Part shown: positions 43,889 through 54,420 of the stretch, one piece after another
How the letters are laid out: every line of letters begins with the position of its first letter
Position numbering within the stretch: position 1 is the first letter of the stretch
Origin: Pestalotiopsis fici W106-1
Lineage: Eukaryota > Ascomycota > Sordariomycetes > Amphisphaeriales > Sporocadaceae
Direction: 5' to 3'
Assembly: GCF_000516985.1 (NCBI RefSeq)
Contig: NW_006917098.1
Coordinates: 2,046,001 to 2,110,000 of the forward strand
Length of the DNA: 64,000 nt
Translations under genes and position numbers: made by a program
The notes under the pieces: model-generated
The model's input: the letters and a program-made list of their open reading frames with translations, nothing else
Database searches by the model: none
Told to the model about the DNA's origin: nothing

Positions 43889-44977
43889 CTACCTTTCGCA
43901 ATACAATCCCTCACGCCGTATCCAGTCCGCCACACCACTGCTCACGAGCTGTCCTAACCCGTCCCAGTTTTCGCTCTGCACCGCATCGCGCACCTTGGTA
44001 CTGCTAATGACGGGAGCAGCATTTTGTCTGCTGTCACCGCCGCCCTCGACCAGGTCAACTCTGTCCGCCCACTCCCTCCGTCCACCCGCCGCCTCGAGCC
44101 TACCACTCTTGAGGTCGTCCAGGTACGCCCGCTGCTCGGCCGCGCCGCCCCAATCCGCGTCTGGGCGCATCGTGACGCGCAGCCGTGCCCGCGCCAGAAA
44201 AGGGTCCAGCACCCTTCGCATCGAGTTGTCGGGGTAGTATTTGCCGTCAAAAATGCGTATCAGGGTGTCGAAGCCAGTGAGGTAGACCTGCTCCATCGCA
44301 GCCGTCTGCCCAGGCGGCGACGGCGAGGATGAAGTTGATGAAGATGAAGAGAAGAATGGATCGGCCGCAATAGCACCGCTCTTGGAATGAAAATACGGCT
44401 CTGTGGTGACTGCTAGATCAATCTCGACGCCTCGGCTGCCGGCAGAAGAAGGCGTCATTGTCGTGGCATTGTGAAGATCGTCCTCGTCCTTCCCCACCTC
44501 TCGCAAGGCTGAGAGCAGGTCCATTGCAAAAACGTACATCATGGCCAATCTCTGCGGGAACGCCGCGGGCTTGGGCGCCTTGTCAGCATTATTAATGGCG
44601 AGGAGGAGGAGCACGCGCGATTTCGACGTTGCTAATTGTTCCTCCTGTTCTTCCTCCCCTCTCCCTTCTCTGAATCCCTCCCGCTGCTGCTGCTGCTGCT
44701 GAAGCGCCGATAAGGCCATGGCCTGGTGCGCCAGCGTCGGCGGGTTAAAGGACGAGTCCAGGACCAGGAGCGTTCGGGGAGGGCCATGTTGGGGCGGGCG
44801 GGCAGCCGGCTCCGACTCCGACGATGCGGCAGACTCGTCGAGGCTCGGCGGCAGGGTACATAGCACCTTGAAGTTGGACTTGGAAAGCTGGAAGGCTTTG
44901 AGGGCCCTAGTGAAGAAAGGAACCACGTTGGGCGGTAATTGTTGTCCCATTGTGAGATTTGCCCCAAAAGCGCCCAT
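43889..44977 (-). CDS. Nicotinamide-nucleotide adenylyltransferase, Pof1-like
   Basis: This is a nucleotidyltransferase of the HxGH superfamily. The yeast relative Pof1 makes NAD+ from nicotinamide mononucleotide and ATP. It is a single exon; the first in-frame ATG (44977, MGAFGANLTMGQQ) gives 362 residues, and a second ATG at 44950 is a possible alternative. The nucleotide-binding motif is SFNPPTLAH near residue 80, where the usual H/T-x-G-H reads T-L-A-H. The C-terminal ISSTKVR motif, typical of NMN adenylyltransferases, lies near residue 325. YLTGFDTLIRIFDGKYY is the conserved core between them. Inserts are prominent: a six-Gln run coded by CAG with an acidic stretch near 95-115 and a Ser run near 210. 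These are unusual for the compact fold and probably loop out. Substrate is inferred from family. Confidence 0.82.
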   Translation of the reverse strand: MGAFGANLTMGQQLPPNVVPFFTRALKAFQLSKSNFKVLCTLPPSLDESAASSESEPAARPPQHGPPRTLLVLDSSFNPPTLAHQAMALSALQQQQQQREGFREGRGEEEQEEQLATSKSRVLLLLAINNADKAPKPAAFPQRLAMMYVFAMDLLSALREVGKDEDDLHNATTMTPSSAGSRGVEIDLAVTTEPYFHSKSGAIAADPFFSSSSSTSSSPSPPGQTAAMEQVYLTGFDTLIRIFDGKYYPDNSMRRVLDPFLARARLRVTMRPDADWGGAAEQRAYLDDLKSGRLEAAGGRREWADRVDLVEGGGDSRQNAAPVISSTKVRDAVQSENWDGLGQLVSSGVADWIRREGLYCER

Positions 44978-45454
44978 GCTATGACTTGATGCCCCTTTCA
45001 ACTGTAGGTATCATGAGTTGGCAAAGGTCCTAGTGAGATGAGGAGCGATATGCTGAGGTGCGAGGTGATGTGAGAGGTGTTGACAATGTCTGGAGTGAAG
45101 TTTCCTACCGACGGTACATTAGATAAAGGCATCTTCGGCGCGGGACCTCGGCCCCACTGTCATCATGATCAACCTCCCAGTCCTCAACAATCAATGTAGT
45201 TCAACCCGAGACCAAAACGGGTCAGCAGTAATCAATTTTGTAATACCATTCACACCATTCTGAATAATCATTTTTCTGTGGGTCGTACCGACGAGATACC
45301 GACACTGTAGTCATGTCAAAGATTCTCTCTTGCCCTCCTCGTCTGTTTGGGGTATAAAGTCTCTACAGGCGACATTCCATGCAACTCCGATCGCTGTTCA
45401 TTCAGTCATAAATGCCAAACCCGTTATGCATTCTAGCCATGTTCGTGCTGAAGA
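44978..45454. other. Intergenic; no gene seen
   Basis: This is the promoter side of the Pof1-like gene and the 3' flank of doc1, both on the minus strand. Nothing coding is visible. Confidence 0.45.
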
Positions 45455-46544
45455 TCAGCGAATTTCTGGCTCTCTCATAAAATCCGGAATGCTCAAACCT
45501 CCATCGCCAGGTGTAAAGGGCCTGAGTGTCAAGTTTCGAGTTTGACGGCCGGCCTCGGTCTTGCGCCTCTCTTTTTCATCATAATAGTCAATGGCATCCA
45601 CAATGTCCTCCAATGCGTTGTTCTCCGCCGTATCCGCATTGTCGTCAAGGGCGTAGACCTTGATACCACGTAGGTGTGTATCTTTTCCATTCTGATGATT
45701 CTCCAGGATAATGACACGCACGAACCAACAGCAGAGCGAGTTGCCATCGGCACCACCACCAGCTCCGGCTATGGGCACATCGATCCAGCCTTTAGGCATT
45801 GCAAGCTCCATTGTCGTGAACGGTATTGTCAGATTGGGGCCGAATCCAGCCGTGATTTGTATCTTTGTTGGTGTGTAGCTCTCGTCAAGCTCATAGTCGA
45901 GGTAAAGTCGCAAGGCACGGATCTCTACACGCTTGATGAAGTGGATGTTGAGACGATGGGGTTGTGGTCCATCTGACCTAGAGACTTTCGATCAGTAACC
46001 CACGTTTACCTGGCTGGGAATATCAAACCTACTGCCAAAAGAGATGAATGTCATCATCCCGAAGCTCTTTCACGCCGCATCCTGGCTTGTAGCTGCTGAC
46101 GGTGAAACTAGCCAGATTACTGATCTCCTTCAAGCCGACCGAAGCAGGATCAAAGGGCGGCTCTTCTTCCTGACCATGCTCTTCCACACCCGTGTCGCCA
46201 TCTTCATCACCGGTAATGTCGGCGTCTTCATCGTTTTCTTCTTCGACGTCATCGTCAAAATCCACAACGCTCGCTATCTCCGTTTCAGCTTCAGAATCAT
46301 CCATCATATCATTATCATTATCATCGTCAGAAGCACCGGGGGGAAGGGGGAAGAATTCCTGGGGGCCTCCGTTTTCCTGATTGTCGTGCGCAAAGTAGCG
46401 GGTAAAGTGACGGTGTGATGCTTCTAGGAGGTCGCTGCCGCCTTCTTCTAGGACCTCAACGCCCTCGAGTTCCCTGGGACTCGGTCCATTGCGCGGCGGT
46501 GTTGTTCTCCTTTGAGGGGGCAGCCACGACCAATTGTGCTGCAT
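45455..46544 (-). CDS. doc1: Anaphase-promoting complex subunit Doc1/Apc10
   Basis: This is a subunit of the APC/C ubiquitin ligase that, with the co-activator, forms the receptor for destruction boxes and increases processivity. Minus-strand exons are 46544-46033 and 45977-45455, giving 344 residues. The first 130 residues are a low-complexity, strongly acidic extension (Asp/Glu runs near 75-110). The DOC beta-sandwich follows at about 140-315: LKEISNLASFTVSSYKPGCGVKELRDD, FWQSDGPQPHRLNIHFIKR across the intron, and the CCWFVRVIILENHQNGKDTHLRGIKV strand pair, given as overlapping stretches. The protein ends in Ile-Arg, the C-terminal IR motif through which Doc1 binds TPR subunits such as Cdc27. 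The intron is 55 nt. The start at 46544 has an in-frame stop just upstream; an additional 5' exon is possible but not shown. Confidence 0.93.
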
Positions 46545-46790
46545 TTTGTATTACTTGCAAGAGTGAAATGTGCATGTGGGAAGGGGAAGGGCGTCCAAGG
46601 CAAGAAGAAGGTACAAAATCCAAACTTTTAGTCTTGGCTGGACTCGAGAAGGAATAACTGGGCATGTGTGAAATGAGGCCTCGTGTTTTCTGTGTGAATG
46701 CAATGGGTATGAAACGAGCCCCAACACAAATCAACAAACGGAGGAGAGAAATTTTACCTCGAAACAGCAGGAGAAAAAGTGCATTGCGTA

Positions 46791-47090
46791 CTACTGACCT
46801 TGAAGCGTTTGAGACCACTGACCGTCAGTTTGGTCATTGTCCTCAACAGCGTCCTGAGCATCCCAAGGTCCATCAGGAAGCTGTCGCCCTGATTGACCTC
46901 TAAACAGCTGCACACGATCGATACCGCCCGCCCGTTCATTCATAGTGACAAGGCGTGTCGCGACAACGGCCAGCGTGATTTGTAGCGAGCGAACAATTGT
47001 TTTCTCTGGGTCTAGCTGGCCGACCAGAGGACACGGAGACGGCGCGAGTATCCTTCTCGTGAAGATATCAAAGCCTTTTGTAATAATCAA
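46791..47090 (-). CDS. Possible small hypothetical ORF or 5' exon
   Basis: An ATG-initiated 99-residue frame with balanced composition, including a hydrophobic stretch (SLQITLAVVATRLVTM) and a polar, Gln/Asp-rich end. A good donor, GTCAGT, lies at its 3' end (about 46801), so it could be an exon of an upstream gene or of a doc1 leader. Neither continuation into doc1 gave a convincing phase-consistent fusion. I recognise no family. It may be a chance frame. Confidence 0.22.
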   Translation of the reverse strand: MIITKGFDIFTRRILAPSPCPLVGQLDPEKTIVRSLQITLAVVATRLVTMNERAGGIDRVQLFRGQSGRQLPDGPWDAQDAVEDNDQTDGQWSQTLQGQ

Positions 47091-47814
47091 AACAGATTAC
47101 CGCATTCGAAGCTAGCGCCAAGGGGTGTGAGTGAAGGTCATACACAATGAATGGGACCACCACTCAAAACCCGTTGTGACAATGCAAAAAAGGATACTGT
47201 GAATCGCTGCAAGCTTCAAGAATCGTTTTTGCAAAGAGAGAAAGACAGCTAGACCTAGGTAGGTTCTGATCGCCTGCTATCCCTCAATTGTAAAGATTGC
47301 TCGGTAGTGTCGAGATGGAAAGATGAAGGTTGCTCAATAATATTTACATCTAAATGGTCAAGATTGAGCCAGTCCTATGACTGGGGGGTGACTAGGATCT
47401 TTAGTATATTCATTAAAGGAAGTTATTCATTAATCAGGCTAATCTCCCTGCAACTTGAGTGGGTAGGATCGGCATGCCACGCGATTGGTGCACCCGGTAG
47501 CACATCACCTATTGGTACCTTGGGCACAGTAATAGTAGTAGTCTTGTTTTTCTTATTTCTTTTCTATAATCGCGTTCATCCTTGGTCATCTGAATTTGTG
47601 ATATATCTATCTAGTTTTGCATCTATGCATTCCTTTCTTTCTTTCGGTTAGAAGCGCAGGTCAATTGTCATTCCGATGTTATGAAATTGATGTAATATAC
47701 AATTGCTTGCAAGAAGGTCTTTCAGACACAAAACGGTCGCTCTATGAGCCGTCCAGTGACTACACATGAATATAACCCAAGAACATCAAACAATTGCGGG
47801 TACTAACTTTTCTC

Positions 47815-47838
47815 TTTTTTTTTTAAAAAAAAAAAAAA
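47815..47838. repeat. T10-A14 tract
   Basis: Ten T followed directly by fourteen A, giving a self-complementary tract. It lies upstream of the aminopeptidase gene, where poly(dA:dT) commonly excludes nucleosomes in fungal promoters. Confidence 0.8.
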
Positions 47839-48142
47839 CATACCTAATGATACGGCCAAATAAGACAAATGCTTGATTGATACGCAGAGGCAGAGTTTCT
47901 AAAACGGCGAACAGCACTCTGATCATCGGCCTGACTTTAGGGCCGGCCCGAGATTGGCGCAGAGCAAAGGGGCCCCCAAAAAAATCCATGGGCAAAACCA
48001 AGAAACATACGATTACTACCTACATGCGCGACATGGTCCCTTTCTAGTTAAGCGAGTCTCATCCCAGAGGAACATTGTTTCGGTGAGCAGCTTCACTTTC
48101 TCTCCGCGCTTTCATTTCAATGAGGGCCGTGGATGGCTCGCA

Positions 48143-51100
48143 ATGGATGCCATTGGTCGCTTCGCTCTTTGGCGGACTTGCGCCCGTAGGTCTGCTGCTA
48201 AGAATGGTGGTGGTATCATCAAGAAGAACCAGAGGGGAAATGCTACATTGATCACGAGCGCCCGGCATGGACACCCCCAGCATGGAGGCCCTGCAAAACA
48301 GCAGCAGCAGCAGCAGCAGCCTCGTCATGTGTCTCTGATCGTAACTGGAACGAACCAGCAGCAGCAGTGGCAGCAGTCCTACCGTGCCTTCGCATCATCA
48401 TCATCCTCCCCCAATAATGTAATAAGCGCCCAGGCGCGTCTGCGTCCCTTCGACAGGGAAAGCGTCTACTCCCGGTTTAAGCTTCGGGCACCTGCCAATT
48501 CGATATTCGGGGCCCGCCGCCGCAAACAACAACCCCACTCGCCGTTACTGCGTTTTATTATATCCAGGACCTTTTCCTCTACATCTTCGACTCGTTGCTC
48601 GTGCATCATTCCCTCATCCATCATGGCCGACAGAGACACGCTGCCCGAGAATGTCAAGCCTTCTCACTACAGCTTGTCCATCTCCTCCCTCGAGTTCAAG
48701 GACTGGACATACCAGGGCAAGGTGACGTAAGTGCATGCATGCCGCTCTATTAGAACACACCAACCGTCCATCCGTTCCCCTCCAAGGCCCACGTCAGAAT
48801 AAATGCTTTCCTCCCCCGAGAGCGTCATCTATCTCCTTGATGCCGCTTGCTCGCTTTCTCTCAAGACCCGGTTGGGATGAAGAGCGCCGTATATGGCAGA
48901 AATGTTTTTTTCTCTCTCTCTTAAAAACGCACACAAGTCCGATTGCATCTGCGAATTCACCCTCGTTGCAATTCCCCGAAGATCCATGAGTTGCGGGTCG
49001 TGTTATTCTGACCAAGTCGCAGCATCGATGTACAAATTGCGGAACCCACCAAGGACATCATCATCAATGCCATTGAGCTCAAGCTGGCTTCTGCCAAGCT
49101 GACTCTCTCTCAGAACAAGGGCACACAGGAATTCTCCACCGCCAACTTTGCCTACAATGAGAGACAGCAACGTGCCACCCTCGCCTTTGCCGAGGAGATC
49201 CCGGCTTCACAAAAGGCACACCTGGAAATTGAATTCGAGGGCATCCTGAACCATGACATGGCAGGATTCTACCGAAGCCAGTACAAGCCCGTGGTTCCAG
49301 CTGCAAAGTCTGTCCCCCGCGATGACGATTTTCACTACATGTTCAGCACTCAGTTTGAGTCATGTGACGCACGACGGGCATTCCCTTGTTTCGACGAGCC
49401 CAGGCTCAAGTCCACCTTTGACTTTGAGATTGAGGTACCCGACGACCAGGTGGCTTTATCCAACATGCCGGTCAAGAGCACGACTCCATCAGGCGAGGGC
49501 CGTCATGTCGTGGCCTTTGAGCGCACTCCCGTCATGAGCACCTATCTTCTGGCCTGGGCTGTTGGCGACTTTGAATATATAGAGGCTCTGACAGACCGTC
49601 GGTACAATGGCAAGCAAATCCCAGTCCGGGTTTACACCACCCGCGGACTCAAGGAGCAGGGCCGGTGGGCGCTCGAGCACGCTCCCAAGACCATTGACCT
49701 CTTCTCTGAGAGCTTTGGTATCGACTATCCTCTTCCCAAGTCGGATCTTCTCGCTGTTCACGAATTTACCCACGGCGCCATGGAGAACTGGGGTCTTGTC
49801 ACCTACAGGACGACCGCTGTCCTTTTCGATCCCAAGACCTCGGATGCTCAGTTTAAGAGACGCATTGCGTATGTTGTCGCTCACGAACTCGCTCACCAAT
49901 GGTTTGGCAATCTCGTGACAATGGACTGGTGGGATGAGCTTTGGCTGAACGAATCATTCGCCACCTGGGCTGGCTGGTATGCTATCGACAAATTCCATCC
50001 GGACTGGCAGGTCTGGCCACATTTCCTTAATGACGGCACAGAGCTTGCATTCAACCTGGACTCTTTGCGCTCCTCGCACCCAGTCCATGTACCTGTTAGG
50101 GACGCCCTCGACGTGAACCAGATCTTTGACCACATCAGCTACCTCAAGGGCTGCTCAGTCCTACGAATGCTGGTCAACCACCTGGGCGTTGAAAAATTCC
50201 TCAAAGGCGTTTCCATTTACCTGAGCAAGCACACTTATGGCAACGCAAAGACCGAAGCTCTATGGGATGGTCTGAGAGAGGCATCTGGTGCAGATATTGA
50301 CTCGCTCATGAGCACCTGGATCAAGAAAATCGGATTCCCAGTATTGACTGTTGCCGAAGAGCCTGGCCAGATCACTGTCAAGCAATCCCGCTTCCTTGCA
50401 ACTGGTGATGTGAAACCCGAGGAAGATGAGACTGTTTGGTGGGTGCCATTGGGCTTCCAAGGCAAGGTGGGCACCAGTGAGGTGCAGACCCTCGCCTTGA
50501 CTGCCAAGGAGGACACTATTCGCGACATCGACAATGACTTTTACAAGCTCAACGATAACGGCACTGGTTTTTACCGGACCAATTATCCACCCGAGCGCCT
50601 GGCAAAACTTGGCTCCCAACTTGACAGGTTGAGCGTCGACGACAGGGCTTCAACCATTGGATCTGCCGCTGCCGTTGCCAAAGCTGGGTATGGCACAACG
50701 CCGGCCCTACTGTCGTTCCTAGAGGGTTTCTCTCATGAGTCAAGCCAGATAGTCTGGGAAACAGCTCTAGATTCTGTCAGCTTTGTCAAGGCTGTCTTCG
50801 GCGATGATGAGGCCATAAACACTGGCCTAGAGAACTTCACCCTTAAACTCATCAACCACACAATTGAGAAGGTTGGCTGGGAGGAAGGACCAGACGAAGG
50901 TTTCCTCACCAGTCTTTTGCGCAAGAAGATACTTCTCACCGCAGCTGCCAACAACCATTCAGAGTAAGTACCGATGAAACAGATGTCAATTCTTTTGCAG
51001 TGCGTATAATGAGCCTAACCTTGCACGCCAGGACACTCGAGAAGGGCCAGCAATTGTTTGGAGCTTGGAATAAGGATGGAGCCGAGCTGAACCCAAATCT

Positions 51101-51632
51101 GCGTTCTGTCATCTACCGTGCCGGTGTCAAGGCAGACCCCACGGCAGCCTTTGACGCCCTGAAGAGGGAATGGGAGACTACCACATCTCCCGACGGTAAA
51201 GATTTTGCACTTTCTGCGATTGGACATATTCGTGACACGGAGTTGATCAACAACAAGATTCTCCCCTTCCTCTTCAACACCACCTCGGATTCTGTTCCGT
51301 CTGGTGACATGCACGCCCTGGGATCCGTGCTTTCAACCAATTCAGTTGCTCGCCCGCTGCTGTGGAAATATCTTCAAGACAACTGGGGAAAGGCCACTGA
51401 AAAGATGGCAAACCCTGTCATTCTCGACCGATTTGTTCGCCTCACGTTGGGCAAGTTCACCGAGTCAAAGTACTTGGATGAAATTGATGAGTTCTTCAAG
51501 GACAAGGACACGGCTAGCTTCAATCGGACCTTGGAGCAGGTCAAGGACAATGTACGCGGACGTGTAACATACCGCGAGCGGGACACTGCAACCATCAAGG
51601 AATGGCTTGAAGCAAACAAGTACATTTCCTGA
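48143..51632 (+). CDS. M1 aminopeptidase (Ape2/Aap1 type), with possible mitochondrial presequence
   Basis: This is a zinc metallo-aminopeptidase of the M1 family that removes N-terminal residues from peptides. Exons end or begin at 48726, 49023-50963 and 51032-51632. From the ATG at 48623 (MADRDTLPENVKPSHY) the protein is 881 residues, the usual cytosolic length. On that numbering the exopeptidase motif GAMEN is 286-290, the zinc site HELAH is H322/H326 with E345 in NESFAT, and E323 is the catalytic base. The ERAP1-like helical C-terminal domain covers the last 330 residues. The frame stays open upstream, with in-frame ATGs at 48143 (MDAIGRFALWRTCARRSAAK) and 47954. The 48143 start adds 160 residues rich in Arg, Ser, Ala and Gln, with almost no acidic residues, suiting a mitochondrial targeting sequence. 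I annotate from 48143; initiation at 48623 is equally plausible. The first intron is 296 nt. Confidence 0.9.
48299..48372 (+). repeat. CAG repeats coding for Gln runs in the N-terminal extension
   Basis: Two CAG-rich tracts code for a run of seven Gln (about 48299-48319) and a further QQQQ stretch (about 48354-48368) in the optional aminopeptidase extension. They lie upstream of the canonical cytosolic start. Confidence 0.7.
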
Positions 51633-52776
51633 TACCCAAGTTGCCCGGCGCTCAAAAGCCCAATCTCAAACTTTGGGAAAGGGCTGTATTACTGAGATTC
51701 AAGGTGAATATATTAGCATCGAAGCCAAAAGAGAAGGAGGCAAGGCGAAAGTTTTCGCAGCTTCAAAGCCTGAATGGGCTTGTAGTCGAAACATGTTTAT
51801 CATATTCAATAGCATTGATATAACGAGATTAGCCAGCCAGAAGATATACCTTCTCTCCAGTAATGTTATAAGTTAATATCTGTGTTATATGGCCATAGTT
51901 TCAAAGGTCTCTCGGAGGCCTTTTATGTGAATATGATGTAAAAATGTACTCAAAAATGTGAAAGAGGCTGATTCAAATACAACTTGGTGAGAAACCAGTG
52001 AGCATTATGGAAGAGAATGTAAAAATTGAAATTGGAATGTGTTAACTCTGTTCTAATTAAATTTGCGAGGACGAGAGAGACAAAAAGTTTGAAGCGTTGA
52101 TTCTTAAAAAAAGGCCATCGTTTTCAACCACTGAGTCTTGAATCGTCCCCAATATCCTCAACCTCATATGCATTTCTAATTTATCGCCATTACGCATTTT
52201 GCATTTGTGTGTACTACTTCGGAAATCGAATACGGCACTGGGCATCATGCTGACTTTTCGAGATATATTGAACAGACTGCTGAGTATCAGTTTCAAGACA
52301 CAAGAATACCCATAGCGCAAAACGGGAACATTAATTATCCCTTTATTCCCCCCCCTTCATCATTACACGGTTAGCAAAAGCAGAAGAGCGAATTTGTTTC
52401 TGTTTGTGTTCATGACTCGTTTTTTTCTTATTCCGTTTTAGGGCCTCATTTCCCCAAATGCAAGTAGACTTTTTATACATGATCCTTTCTCCTAGGCCGT
52501 GTACGCCTGGGAATCATGGGGAAGCCAACGCCAATACAGATGCCAAATCTAGTGCTGCAGAAAAATCAAAGGCTGGCCAAGATGCATGTCTCCCCTCCAT
52601 TATTTCCCTAAACCCTAGAAGTCATCAAGAGGCTCCCACGAGGTAGGTGATGTACAGAACCGCCGGGTTGGGTCAGTAAGCCTCAGTCGTAAATCCATGC
52701 GCTCATTCCTCCGTCGAAGCCGACCGTACATAGGCTGTTCTGCTGTTTCGGTGACCATGGGCGAATGAATGCGTCT
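51633..52776. other. Convergent intergenic region; no gene seen
   Basis: This stretch should hold the 3' UTRs of the aminopeptidase (plus) and the YAG7-like gene (minus). It is AT-rich between 51800 and 52450. The small plus-strand frame at 52458-52646 lacks any family feature. Confidence 0.45.
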
Positions 52777-54420
52777 CTACGACTCTCCGCCACGTCGAGC
52801 GCCACGGTTGCCAAAGTTACCGCGGCCCTGACCGCGACCTCTGCCACGGCCGTCGCCACGACCGCGTCCACGGTAACCATCACCTCTGCCTCGACCGCGG
52901 TGACCATTGTTGTCACCCTGGCCGCGAGGTCGGTTGCGCTGGACAGACTGGAATCCATCGTCGGCTTGGGCAGGGGCCTGCTTTGTGAGTTAGCATTGCT
53001 TGCAAAGAAAGTTGATCTGATGGGGCACACGAACCTCGGTGGCATGCTCGGGCTGGTCGTCAGCCCAGGACTGAACAGGTCCAGTAGCGGCAGGCGTAGC
53101 TTCAAGACCAGTCTCCGTCTCGGCAGGGTCACGGGGAACCTTAACCCAGTCCTCCTGTGTAACCGAGGCGCTCAAATCGTTACTGGCAGGGTCCCACTGA
53201 GATTCAGCGGCAGCATTGGCGGCCTCATCGCCAACATTGGCGCTGGCGGGGATACCCGAGGCTGAAGTCGGCTCAGCATGTCCGTTTGTGGGCGCAACAG
53301 AGGTATTGACGGTGTCGATCTCGGTCAAGCCAGCATAGGCAATGGTAGGGTCGGTCTCGATCGATGTGGACTGGGCAGGGGCTGACTCTACTGCCTCAGG
53401 TACAGCATTGGCCTCAGTCTCGGCCTCAGTCTCGGCCTCAACGGCGAACGTCTTGGCGTGGGTTGTAGAAGCCTCCTTGACTTGGGCAACTGTGATTGGA
53501 AGTAATGATGAGCAAGCGTACGCGGAATGGTGCCATTTTGAAACTCACAAGTGGTCTGAAGCTCATCACCACTGACGCTTCGGGTCTTCTCTTCCGAGCC
53601 CTCAATGAGCTTGAGCATGGTGGAGACAGCGTTCTCGTCACCAGAGTAGACATTCAGAAGAACGCCCTCCAAGGCCATGTTCTCGTCCAGGCCTGCGTCG
53701 GCATCCTCCGATCGCCGAGCGGCTGCCAGTCGTAGAAATTGCGAAAGGACAAGTAGGCCATCATGCTGGGCCTTTTGGATATCGGCAGCGGCCTTGGCAG
53801 TAACAGCAACCAAAGCATCGGCCTTCTCCTTCTCCAGCTTCTCAGTAAGCTCCTTCTCAAGCTTGGCCTTGTCAGCGGCACCACGAGATCGGTATTCCTC
53901 GTCCACCTTCTTGTACTGTGCAACTTGCTCCTCGAGCTGAGCGAGCTGGGACTCAAGTTGCGGCTTCTTGGAGATCTGGCTCTTCTGGTCGGGGTTGATG
54001 ATCTTGGCAGCGACAAGCTCGTCGAGAGATTTGCCCTTGTACTGGCTAATCAAGTCGACGGTCTTGTTGACATTGCTCTGAGGAATATGTTAATACTGAT
54101 CATAGCCGAAGGAAGACAACATAATATACTGAGAACGACTTACAATCTTCTTGGCGACATTGCGAATGTTCCTACGCGAATATGTTAATAAGGTATATTA
54201 AGCAAAGGATTGGGAGTCACTGAAGAGCTTACTTCTGGAGCTCCTTGACGTAGGGACTCTCAGCAGCATCGTCACCAGAGACTGAAGCAGCCTTCTCGGG
54301 AGCGGGAGAAGCTGTTGGGGCGGGTGAGTCGGTGCGCTGCTGCTCAGCCTTGGCCTTCTTCTTCTTTGCAGACTTGGACTCTGTCGGCGCCGGAGGGTTC
54401 TGGACAGCAGCAAGAGGCAT
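52777..54420 (-). CDS. YAG7-like protein with RGG tail
   Basis: This is a 466-residue protein in five minus-strand exons: 54420-54233, 54171-54144 (28 nt), 54077-53549, 53489-53035 and 52977-52777; all phases agree. The N-terminus (MPLAAVQNPPAPTESKSAKKKKAKAEQ, read in parts) has a basic KKKKAK run. A helical region follows at about 65-235, including NVNKTVDLISQYKGKSLDELV and a charged coiled coil (ALEE/KLEKELTEKLEKEK type) near 120-160. The middle is Ala/Thr/Glu-rich and disordered. The last 60 residues are an RGG/RGRG repeat (HRGRGRGDGYRGRGRGDG), ending RRGGES, as in RNA- or ribosome-associated proteins. The domain order matches the fungal YAG7 family by recollection; its molecular function is poorly known. 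Donor 4 is GTTCGT. RNA binding is inferred from the tail. Confidence 0.75.

Larger units (their letters stand above)
46545..48142. other. Intergenic between doc1 and the M1 aminopeptidase gene
   Basis: The flanking genes are divergent. A 99-residue minus-strand frame at 46791-47090 is listed separately. From 47290 to 47720 the sequence is AT-rich. A T10 run followed directly by A14 sits at 47815-47838. An open frame continuous with the aminopeptidase begins at 47954. Confidence 0.5.
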
